The translations under genes and the position numbers were made by a program. The notes under the pieces were generated by a model that was given only the letters and a program-made list of their open reading frames with translations, was not told the DNA's origin and ran no database searches. A stretch of 13,084 bases of DNA. Source: an uncultured Victivallaceae bacterium. GTDB taxonomy: Bacteria; Verrucomicrobiota; Lentisphaeria; Victivallales; Victivallaceae. Below, piece after piece: positions 1-6,668 of this stretch; the first letter of the stretch is position 1, and each line of letters opens with the position of its first letter. Where the stretch lies: contig CAKUKT010000039.1 in NCBI GenBank assembly GCA_934663655.1, positions 1 to 13,084 of the forward strand, written 5' to 3'.

Positions 1-1471
1 GATCGCGGAGTTCGAATTTTCGCAGATTCAGGCAGATGCGATTCTCGATATGCGACTCCACCAGCTCACCGGACTGGCGATGGAAACGCTTCAGAACGAA
101 ATGGCGGATCTCCGCGAAAAGATCGCCTACTACCGCAGTCTGATCGCAAGCCGGGAGCTCCGGATCGGGGTGATCCGGTCCGAACTAACTGAAATCAAAG
201 AGAAATATTCCAACCCGCGCCGTACCGAAATCACCAGCGATGATTCTGATCTCAACATCGCCGATCTGATTCCGCGGCACAGTTGCGTGATCACCGTTTC
301 CAACGTCGGCTACATCAAACGCGTTCCGGCGGACACCTACCAGACGCAGCACCGCGGCGGCAAGGGGATCATCGGCATGGAAACCAAGGACGAGGACCAT
401 GTCGAACATCTTTTCAATGCCGACAGTCACGACATCATCTTCTTCTTCACCGATCGCGGCTTCATGTACTGGCTCAACGTCTACGAGATTCCCGAGGGAT
501 CACGTACCGGCAAGGGCAAGGCGATCATCAACATGATCAAGGTTGAGCAGGGCGAGAAGATCTGTGCGATGCTGACGGTTTCCCCGGATGAGTTCAACGA
601 TCCCAACAAGTTCATCGTGATGGCTTCGCGTCGCGGTTACATCAAGAAAACCGAACTGGCGCTCTTCAAAAACCTGCGCCGGGTCGGTATCCGGGCGCTG
701 GTTATCGAAGATGATGACGATCTGATCGGCGCTGCGATCGCGGAAAACGGCAATGAAATTCTGCTGGCGACCCGGCTGGGCATGGCCTGCCGGTTCGACC
801 TCAACGACGAACAGATCCGGCCGATGGGCCGCACTGCCCGCGGGGTGACCGGAATGCGCTTCAAGATTGAAGGCGACAGCGTCGTGAGTCTGGTGGTCAT
901 TCATGAACAGCTCTATGATGAACCGGAAGAGCTTGATGACAGCGAGGAGACTCCGGAAAGTGCTGTCGATACCGATGAAGCCGGCGAAGAAGCCGGTGAA
1001 GCTCCGGCGGATTTTGATGTCGGGCCGGAAGTGCTGGTGGTCACCGATGGCGGGATGGGCAAACGTTCCTGCGTAAGCACCTATCGCAAGACCAACCGCG
1101 GCGCCAAGGGGGTGGTGAATATCCGTCTCCGCGAAAACGAACAGGTGATCGAGGTCGTTCAGATCGTCGGCAGTGATGAAATTCTGCTGACTACCGAACG
1201 TGGCCAGCTGGTGCGTATTCCAGCCGGAGAGATCCGCCGGGTGGGGCGCGCCTCCAAAGGTGTGAAGATCATGAACCTCAATGCCGGCGACCGTATTACC
1301 GGCGTTGCCCGGCTGGTTGAAGTTGAAACGGTTTCCAATGCGATCAGCGAGGAGGATTTCTCCGGCAGTCGTTTCGCGGTGGAGTTCCCGACGGCGGGCG
1401 GCGAACCGGCGGTTTCCGGGCCGGAGGCAGAAGCTGAGGCCGCACCGGAGGGTCATGAAGAAGAGGATTGA
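1..1471 (+). CDS. gyrA: DNA gyrase subunit A, C-terminal part (5' end outside window)
   Basis: This is the 3' part of the gyrase A subunit, which with GyrB introduces negative supercoils using ATP. The frame is open from base 2, and the ATG at 50 is internal: the residues before it (AEFEFSQIQADAILDMRL) match the end of the GyrA breakage-reunion core. A coiled-coil stretch follows, then RRTEI, then the DNA-wrapping beta-pinwheel. The GyrA box reads QHRGGKG at nt 347-367, which favours GyrA over ParC. Further blade motifs (SRTGKGK, ARGVTGM, NRGAKGV, SKGVKI) are visible. An acidic stretch at about nt 905-1030 (19 Asp/Glu in 42 residues) is inserted between the last two blades, and the C-terminal tail is also acidic. 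The following folP overlaps the last 17 nt, suggesting co-transcription. The identification is firm; the N-terminal catalytic tyrosine region lies outside the window. Confidence 0.95.
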   Translation, partial: IAEFEFSQIQADAILDMRLHQLTGLAMETLQNEMADLREKIAYYRSLIASRELRIGVIRSELTEIKEKYSNPRRTEITSDDSDLNIADLIPRHSCVITVSNVGYIKRVPADTYQTQHRGGKGIIGMETKDEDHVEHLFNADSHDIIFFFTDRGFMYWLNVYEIPEGSRTGKGKAIINMIKVEQGEKICAMLTVSPDEFNDPNKFIVMASRRGYIKKTELALFKNLRRVGIRALVIEDDDDLIGAAIAENGNEILLATRLGMACRFDLNDEQIRPMGRTARGVTGMRFKIEGDSVVSLVVIHEQLYDEPEELDDSEETPESAVDTDEAGEEAGEAPADFDVGPEVLVVTDGGMGKRSCVSTYRKTNRGAKGVVNIRLRENEQVIEVVQIVGSDEILLTTERGQLVRIPAGEIRRVGRASKGVKIMNLNAGDRITGVARLVEVETVSNAISEEDFSGSRFAVEFPTAGGEPAVSGPEAEAEAAPEGHEEED

Positions 1472-2300
1472 TTTCCCCGCGAACCGGCCGCTGGTTGCCG
1501 GCATCGTGAATGCCACCGGCGATTCTTTCAGCGAGGGGAGTGCCTCTGTTCCGGAGAGTACTCTGGATCGGGCGCTCCAGCTGATCGATGACGGTGCCGA
1601 TCTGCTGGATATCGGCGGTGAATCGACACGTCCCGGCGCCCGGGAGGTACCTCCGGAGGAGGAGTGTCGGCGCATTCTGCCGGTGATCGGGGAGGTGTTG
1701 CGGTTGCGTCCGGGAACGGTGGTGAGTGTTGACACCCGTAACTCCGTTACCGCGCAGGCGGCGCTGGAGGCCGGGGCGGCGATCGTCAATGATGTATCGA
1801 TGCTCCGGCACGATCCGGAGCTTAAGATGGTTGTGGCGCGATGTGAGGCGATGCTGGTGATCAGCCATTCGCGCGGGACGCCGCTGAATATGACCGATCC
1901 GGTGTGGCACGATTACGGTGCCGACCCGGTGGCGACGGTGGCGGCGGAACTGGAGCAGGCGGCGGCGGAAGCGCGGGCCGCCGGAGTGGCGGAGTCGGAT
2001 ATCTGGCTGGATCCGGGGTTTGGTTTTGCTAAAAGCGCCGCACAGAATTGGGAGATCATGCGGCGAATCGGTGAATTGAGCGGGCGTTATCCGTTGTTTG
2101 TCGGGGTTTCGCGCAAATCTTTCTTCGGTTCGCTGCTCGGCCGGGAAAATCCGCGGGAGCGGGCGGCCGGCACTCTGGCGGCGGAATTGTTTCTGGCCGA
2201 CGCCGGGGTGGCGGTGATCCGGACGCATGATGTTCGGGCGTTGCGGGATGCGTTGCGGGTTCGAGAGGAGCTTGCGGGCGGACCGGGCGGGAAGGCTTGA
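1455..2300 (+). CDS. folP: dihydropteroate synthase
   Basis: A 281-residue dihydropteroate synthase, which joins 6-hydroxymethyl-dihydropterin pyrophosphate and p-aminobenzoate in cytoplasmic folate synthesis; the length is normal for the family. Motifs in order are NATGDSF (residues 19-25), DIGGESTRPGA (52-62), SVDTR (91-95), VNDVS (111-115), SHSRGTP (137-143), DPGFGFAKS (186-194), SRKSF (219-223) and RTHDV (256-260). These give the pterin-binding Asp/Asn residues and the Lys and Arg that bind phosphate and substrate. Two motifs deviate: loop 1 has Gly where NVTPDSF normally has Pro, and the usual H-M-R-G-T motif reads HSRGT. I start it at ATG 1455, preceded by GGAGGG at 1447-1452 with a tight spacing. 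This start lies inside gyrA, giving a 17-nt overlap and probable translational coupling. A longer in-frame extension from 1281 would lie wholly within gyrA and is unlikely. Confidence 0.93.
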   Translation: MKKRIDFPANRPLVAGIVNATGDSFSEGSASVPESTLDRALQLIDDGADLLDIGGESTRPGAREVPPEEECRRILPVIGEVLRLRPGTVVSVDTRNSVTAQAALEAGAAIVNDVSMLRHDPELKMVVARCEAMLVISHSRGTPLNMTDPVWHDYGADPVATVAAELEQAAAEARAAGVAESDIWLDPGFGFAKSAAQNWEIMRRIGELSGRYPLFVGVSRKSFFGSLLGRENPRERAAGTLAAELFLADAGVAVIRTHDVRALRDALRVREELAGGPGGKA

Positions 2301-2344
2301 ACGCGAAGATACCGGCGGCGTGCGGTTGATGATGAGAACCGGGG

Positions 2345-2572
2345 GCCGGGAAGTGTTGAACCGGGGGATCGGTGATTGATGGGCCGGGAAGTGCTGAACC
2401 GGGGGATCGGTGATTGATGTGCCGGGAAGTGCTGAACCGGGGGATCGGTGATTGATGTGCCGGGAAGTGCTGAACCGGGGGATCGGTGACTGATGGGCCG
2501 GGAAGTGCTGAAACCGGGGAACCGGTGATTGATGTGCCGGGAAGTGCTGAAACCGGGGTACCGGTGATTGAA
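2345..2572 (+). repeat. 38/39-bp tandem repeat array (six copies) upstream of cdaA
   Basis: Six head-to-tail copies begin at 2345, 2383, 2421, 2459, 2497 and 2536. The first four are exactly 38 bp; the fifth is 39 bp because GCTGAACC becomes GCTGAAACC, and the sixth carries the same change and decays after about 35 bp. Each unit starts GCCGGGAAGTGCTGAACC and ends in GGTGATTGATGT or a close variant. Copies differ at only a few positions, so the expansion is recent or homogenised. There are no spacers, so this is not a CRISPR array. The 38-bp period is not a multiple of three, and no frame across it looks like a protein. It fills most of the 357-bp gap between folP and cdaA; the rest of the gap (2301-2344 and 2573-2657) shows no gene and no convincing promoter. 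It behaves like a minisatellite of unknown function. Confidence 0.93.
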
Positions 2573-2657
2573 CAGGGGTACTCGACCGCGGCGGGGATGG
2601 TTCCGCCGTCGTCATGGTACTGGCAGTTGGTGACGGAAAAACAGTGGACAACGGCAA

Positions 2658-3551
2658 ATGATTGTCGCGAGTGTGGAAATTCTGGGAGTGCAGATTCTCG
2701 AAGTGGTGCAATGCCTGATCGGGATTGCGATTCTCTATTTCGTGATATACACGCTGCTTCATTATCTGCGCAATACCCGTGGTGCGGTGGTGTTGTTCGG
2801 TTTGTTCATCACCTGGCTGGTGTTGTCGCTGCTGGCGCCGTTGTTCGGGCTGGAGGTGATCGCCTACATTCTGACGAGTTTCGGTAACTCGCTGCTGCTG
2901 ACTTTGTTCATCCTGTTTCAGCCGGAGATCCGGCGGGCGCTGGCGCAGATCGGTGTTTATGCGCTGGGATCTCAGCAGCACCCGCGCGTCATCATCGATG
3001 AATTGGTTGCCGCCGCCGACAACCTGGCTCTGCACAAGCATGGCGCATTGATTGTGATCGAACGACGGATGAGACTGCAGACCATTATCGAGGATTCCAC
3101 GCAGCTTGACATCAAAATCAATGCGTTGATCCTCGAATCGATCTTCTTTCCCAATTCGCCGCTGCATGACGGCGCGGTGGTAATCCGCGACGACCGGATC
3201 GTCGCCGCCGAGGCGATTCTGCCGCTGACCCGCGCCAAGGATGTTTCGCCGCGTCTGGGGACCCGTCACCGGGCGGCACTGGGGATTTCCGAGGAGAGCG
3301 ACGCGGTGGCGCTGGTGGTTTCGGAAGAGACGGGGGCGATCAGCATCGCCCATCGCGGGGTTCCTTATCGCGATCTCTCCCCGGATGAACTTAAAGCGTT
3401 GCTGGAGAAACTGCTCCAGAAACATAACGATGGCGAATTTTCCGAAACCGTGCAGTTGATCGAAGCGCGCGGCAATGAGATTGATGAGGTGGGGGCCGGA
3501 GACGGAGCGTCGAGCTTTGCCGATGACGGCCACGGAGGAGCGCGGCGATGA
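2658..3551 (+). CDS. cdaA: diadenylate cyclase CdaA (membrane DAC enzyme)
   Basis: A 297-residue membrane diadenylate cyclase making c-di-AMP from two ATP. The N-terminal part has three predicted membrane helices (about residues 16-36, 42-62 and 68-86), then the conserved FQPE segment (87-90) that leads into the DAC domain. The two catalytic signatures are intact: DGA at 171-173 (in LHDGAVVI) and RHR at 203-205 (in GTRHRAALG). After the domain is a helical region and a low-complexity Gly/Asp-rich tail, making it slightly longer than the Bacillus protein. The chosen start is ATG 2658, which gives the expected short N-terminus before the first helix; the ribosome binding site is weak (GTGGA at 2644-2648). 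The stop overlaps the cdaR start (ATGA). The tandem repeat array lies immediately upstream. Family assignment is firm. Confidence 0.95.
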   Translation: MIVASVEILGVQILEVVQCLIGIAILYFVIYTLLHYLRNTRGAVVLFGLFITWLVLSLLAPLFGLEVIAYILTSFGNSLLLTLFILFQPEIRRALAQIGVYALGSQQHPRVIIDELVAAADNLALHKHGALIVIERRMRLQTIIEDSTQLDIKINALILESIFFPNSPLHDGAVVIRDDRIVAAEAILPLTRAKDVSPRLGTRHRAALGISEESDAVALVVSEETGAISIAHRGVPYRDLSPDELKALLEKLLQKHNDGEFSETVQLIEARGNEIDEVGAGDGASSFADDGHGGARR

Positions 3552-4501
3552 AACGGATCAATCTATCCAACGGGAACTGGCTGCGCCTTTTTGCGCTGGT
3601 GCTGGCGATTCTGCTCTACTGGAGTATCAGCCGTCAGCTTAATGAGGAGCGTCCGGTGAGCAACGTACCGGTTGAGTTGAAGTTGGATGACAATCTGATT
3701 GCGACCCGCGAATACCGTTTTGACGCTGATATTGTGGTGAGGGCGCCGAAAAGTGAACTCGGCCGGGTGGAACCCCGGAGCTTTTATGCGATTGTTTCAG
3801 TGGGAGCCGCCAATCGTCAGTCGGACGGCAGCTATTTTGTAAAACTTCAGCCGGAGGATTTCCGGGGGCCGCAGGGGATGAAGGTGGTCTCGGTTGACTC
3901 CCGTGATGCGGGGATCCGGTTGCGGCTTCAGCGGCGAATCCAGCGGGAGTTGCCGGTGTCGCCCCGTTTCTCGGGACAGCTTTCGCCGGAATATCGTCGG
4001 GCGGAGGTGCGCACTGTTCCGGCGACGGTGATGGTATCCGGTCCGGAGAATATGATTCGCAATCTCAAGGAGGTCAGAACGCAGCCGATTCCGTTGTCGG
4101 AGCAGGTGGTGGATTCCTTTGAGTATGAGAGTGAACTCGGGGAACTGCCGGAATTGCTGGAAGTTTCTCCGGGAACGGTGCGGGTTCAGGTGGACATCGA
4201 GCGGGCGCTCGACAGTCGGACTTTTCGTGGTCTGCCGGTGCAGCTGATGCAGAGTGCATCGCCGCTGCGTCTGGAGGCGACTGCGGCGGATGAAGAACTC
4301 CGCTGTGATGTGACGGTGAGCGGCGTAGCTCCGGCGGTGGCGGTGCTTCGGCCGGAGGATCTCCGGGTCTTCGTAGATGCCTCCGGATGTACGACGCCGG
4401 GCAGTTATACGCTGCCGCTGGAGTGTCTGATTCGGGAGCCCGGAATCGACGTCCGGGTGATCAGGCCGGCGGAGCTGACGGTAAAGGTTCAGAAGAGGTA
4501 A
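3548..4501 (+). CDS. cdaR: YbbR-domain protein, CdaA regulator-like
   Basis: A 317-residue protein with one N-terminal membrane helix (about residues 11-28) and a long extracytoplasmic part. At least three YbbR-like beta domains can be traced: roughly residues 35-115, 120-215 and 220-315. The second is clearest, with PATVMVSGPENMIRNLKEV followed by a strand ending in VRVQVDI. YbbR/CdaR proteins bind membrane CdaA and modulate c-di-AMP production, and the gene is the usual cdaA neighbour. Its ATG at 3548 shares bases with the cdaA stop (ATGA), and GGAGGAG at 3534-3540 lies 7 nt upstream, so the pair should be translated together. In many Firmicutes glmM comes next; here the next gene is a folding-factor homologue 66 nt on. 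YbbR sequences are divergent, so the exact regulatory role is inferred from family and context. Confidence 0.88.
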   Translation: MKRINLSNGNWLRLFALVLAILLYWSISRQLNEERPVSNVPVELKLDDNLIATREYRFDADIVVRAPKSELGRVEPRSFYAIVSVGAANRQSDGSYFVKLQPEDFRGPQGMKVVSVDSRDAGIRLRLQRRIQRELPVSPRFSGQLSPEYRRAEVRTVPATVMVSGPENMIRNLKEVRTQPIPLSEQVVDSFEYESELGELPELLEVSPGTVRVQVDIERALDSRTFRGLPVQLMQSASPLRLEATAADEELRCDVTVSGVAPAVAVLRPEDLRVFVDASGCTTPGSYTLPLECLIREPGIDVRVIRPAELTVKVQKR

Positions 4502-4567
4502 TTTTCAGTTGGAATATTTTTTCCTTGACATAAAAGCAACAACAACCCAGGAAAGCGTTTATTCAAC

Positions 4568-6196
4568 ATGATCATCAAGAAGCTCAACTCGATGTTCCAC
4601 AAGCACGGACGGGTGCTTTTCACGGTATTCACGTTCGTCATCATCATCACCTTTCTCGACTTTCTGACGCCGGGAAGCGGTGGGTGCAGTGACGGGATCT
4701 GGGGGACGCCGGGAGTGGGTACCGCTTTCGGCAGGAAGGTCACCATCGACGATCTTCAGGATCTTTCGCAGCAGCAGCAGGTGGTGAACATGCTTTTCTA
4801 CGGCGGCAACGGTCGGGACGTGCAGGTGGAGGAACTTTTTCAGCAGTATTGCCTGTTGGAAAAGGCGGCTGCGCTCGGCATCTCCGCGAGTGACCGGGAA
4901 GTGGCGCAATGGCTGGCGGCCCTGCCGGTATTTCAGCGGGACGGAAAGTTCAGCGAGGAGCGTTACCGGGAGGCGATGGAGGCATTCCGGCGGCAGGGTA
5001 TCGGCGAGACGCTGCTCAATCAGGCGGTTCGGAATATCGTGATGCTTTCGAAGCTTCAGAACGAAATCACTGACGGCGTGATCGTAACTGAAAACGAGAT
5101 TGCCGAGGCGTTCCGTCAGGCGGGAACCAAATATCTGGTCGGAGTGTTGCGCTATCCGGTGAAAAATTATCTGAACAAGGTGGCGGCGCCGACCGCGGAA
5201 GAGCTGCGTTCCTTCTTCGACGCCGAACGTGCGAACTACAATATTGAAGGCAGTTTCAGTGCACTGGCGGCGGAAGTTCCGGCCTCTGCTTTTGTCGGAG
5301 CGGCAGAGAAGGAGGCGACCAATGAGCAGCTTGAAGCCTTTTTCCGCGCCAATTCAGCGCGTTTTGCGGACAAGGACGGCAAGACGCCGGAGTTTGCAAC
5401 GGTAATGCCGAAGGTGCGGGAAGCCTTTGTTGCTGAGCGTTCGATGGTGCTGGCTCTCAACCGGGCCTACGAGTTTGCGACCCATGTTTACGATGAGATC
5501 GGCAGGAGCCGTGATGCGGCCGAACAGGCCGAGGCGTTCCGCAACTTTGCCGAAAAGGAACGCATTACAGTGGTTGAGGCGTTGAAGCTGCCGTTGAGCG
5601 CGCGGGAGATTCCCGGGGTCGATGCTCCGGCGATGGCCGCCCAGCTGATGGCGGTGACGAGTGCCAATCCGCTCACCAATGCGGTGCGTGGCAGCAAGGC
5701 CGCTTACGTGGGGATTCTGATCGAACGGATTGAGAGCCGTCCGGCCGAATATGATGAGGTCGCTTCGCAGGTCGCGGTAGACTACCGCAACCGGGCCGCG
5801 TCCCGGCTGGCTCTGGAGGCGGCGGAAAAGGAGTTTGCGGCGCTCAACTCAATTACCGAACTTCCCCGGCGTTCGAGTGCGTTTGCTGCGCTCAAGCCGA
5901 CGACCTTCGCGTTTTCGCAGCGTGAGTTCAATATTCCCGAAGGGATGGAGATGGCGGTGTTTACGGCGTTGCAGCTGCGGGCCGGACAGATTTCGCAGCC
6001 GCTCCCGGAACCGGACGGCAGTGCGATACTGGTGAGTCTGCTCAAAACGGTTGCTCCGGACATGAGCGGGCTTGAGGCCGAGCGCGAAAACATCCGGGTG
6101 CGTCTCCTTTACAACAAGCGTTCCTTGCGGTGGACCGGCTTCATCGAGGATATTTCCGGGGAGTGCATGCTCACGCTTCCTGAAGAGGGGCGGTGA
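4568..6196 (+). CDS. membrane-anchored PpiD/SurA-N-type periplasmic folding factor
   Basis: A 542-residue protein with a short cytoplasmic start, one membrane helix (about residues 15-34) and a long extracytoplasmic part, the layout of PpiD. Residues 122-137 read FQRDGKFSEERYREAM, the typical SurA/PpiD N-domain segment (F..DGKF....Y), inside an alpha-helical chaperone region of about residues 55-185. A later helical part (TNEQLEAFFRANSARF, then a segment resembling the end of PpiD-like proteins) follows. I see no parvulin active-site pattern, so prolyl isomerase activity is doubtful and a chaperone role for exported proteins is more likely. It starts at ATG 4568 with AGGAAAG some 12 nt upstream; no other start fits the helix better. 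The gene stands 66 nt after cdaR and is followed directly by a hairpin. The exact subfamily is not resolved. Confidence 0.78.
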   Translation: MIIKKLNSMFHKHGRVLFTVFTFVIIITFLDFLTPGSGGCSDGIWGTPGVGTAFGRKVTIDDLQDLSQQQQVVNMLFYGGNGRDVQVEELFQQYCLLEKAAALGISASDREVAQWLAALPVFQRDGKFSEERYREAMEAFRRQGIGETLLNQAVRNIVMLSKLQNEITDGVIVTENEIAEAFRQAGTKYLVGVLRYPVKNYLNKVAAPTAEELRSFFDAERANYNIEGSFSALAAEVPASAFVGAAEKEATNEQLEAFFRANSARFADKDGKTPEFATVMPKVREAFVAERSMVLALNRAYEFATHVYDEIGRSRDAAEQAEAFRNFAEKERITVVEALKLPLSAREIPGVDAPAMAAQLMAVTSANPLTNAVRGSKAAYVGILIERIESRPAEYDEVASQVAVDYRNRAASRLALEAAEKEFAALNSITELPRRSSAFAALKPTTFAFSQREFNIPEGMEMAVFTALQLRAGQISQPLPEPDGSAILVSLLKTVAPDMSGLEAERENIRVRLLYNKRSLRWTGFIEDISGECMLTLPEEGR

Positions 6197-6221
6197 CCGG
6201 AAACTCCCTTCGGAGTTCCGG
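6197..6221 (+). terminator. hairpin directly after the PpiD-like gene (possible terminator, no T-tract)
   Basis: The stop codon at 6194-6196 is followed at once by a stem: CCGGAAACTCC (6197-6207) pairs with GGAGTTCCGG (6212-6221) around a CTTC loop, ten base pairs with one bulged A. No run of T follows, so a classical intrinsic terminator is not supported. It could be a 3'-end stabiliser or a weak terminator. A second, smaller hairpin (CGGTCG/CGACCG, 6253-6258 with 6269-6274) lies before the next gene. Confidence 0.45.
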
Positions 6222-6315
6222 GACTCGGAATCTGGCGTAGTAAAATCACCGACGGTCGGCGGCAGCGGCGACCGCCGGAAAACTGGACAGCACATACCAA
6301 CAGGAGGATTTGAAA

Positions 6316-6546
6316 ATGAGTGAACTTGCGCAAAAGATAACTGATCGTCTTGAAGAACTCCGGGTTCATCTGCAGGCGGACGGCGGGGATCTGGAAATTG
6401 TGGCCATCGAAGGTAAGACCGTGAAGCTCAAACTGCGCGGCGCCTGCGGTGGTTGTCCGCACGCGGCGATGACGATCAAGGGTGGACTCGAACGTATTCT
6501 GCGCGACGAGATCGATCCGGAGATCGTGATTGAACGTGTAATGTAA
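6316..6546 (+). CDS. NifU-like Fe-S cluster carrier protein
   Basis: A 76-residue protein that is just the NifU C-terminal domain. These small proteins carry and hand over [Fe-S] clusters, commonly bound through a C-x-x-C pair. The motif is intact: RGACGGCPHAAMTIKGGLER at residues 41-60, with cysteines 44 and 47. The N-terminal LQADGGDLEIV (19-29) is also typical of the family. The ATG at 6316 is preceded by AGGAGGA (6302-6308) at 7 nt, an excellent site; an upstream in-frame TTG at 6310 sits only 1 nt from that site and is rejected. The gene stands alone between structured intergenic regions with no isc or suf genes near, so its specific client is unknown. Other NfuA-like proteins have an extra N-terminal domain, absent here. 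Confidence 0.92.
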   Translation: MSELAQKITDRLEELRVHLQADGGDLEIVAIEGKTVKLKLRGACGGCPHAAMTIKGGLERILRDEIDPEIVIERVM

Positions 6547-6557
6547 ATGATTTCTCG

Positions 6558-6600
6558 CTCTGCGCCGTCGGCGATTTCGCCATTGCCGGGCGGCGCGGAG
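6558..6600 (+). terminator. GC-rich structured element after the NifU-like gene (possible terminator)
   Basis: CTCTGCGCCG (6558-6567) pairs with CGGCGCGGAG (6591-6600), ten pairs with one G-U wobble. The enclosed sequence holds a second hairpin, GGCG-ATTT-CGCC (6570-6581). There is no T-tract after it, so it is either an atypical terminator or a structured leader for the next gene 68 nt downstream. Confidence 0.45.
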
Positions 6601-6668
6601 TCTGGTTGACTTCCGGGGGGGATTTCTCCGGCGGTCGTCTTATTTATCTATCAGCAAAGGAAAAGATC

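Noticed and set aside
2345..2572. CRISPR array
   Set aside because: The repeats are directly contiguous with no unique spacers and no cas genes nearby.
2486..2887. Plus-strand frame through the end of the repeats (GSAETG-like repeats)
   Set aside because: Only the last 39-bp units keep phase; the rest overlaps cdaA in another frame, with no homologous motif and no ribosome binding site.
1344..3533. Very long minus-strand open frame (729 codons)
   Set aside because: It lies antisense to gyrA, folP, cdaA and the repeat array, has a His/Arg/Pro-rich composition typical of GC-rich shadows, and has no domain or ribosome binding site.
4525..4553. Promoter with TTGACA before the PpiD-like gene
   Set aside because: The -35-like hexamer is perfect, but nothing like TATAAT stands 15-19 nt downstream (CAGGAA at 17), so it is not claimed.
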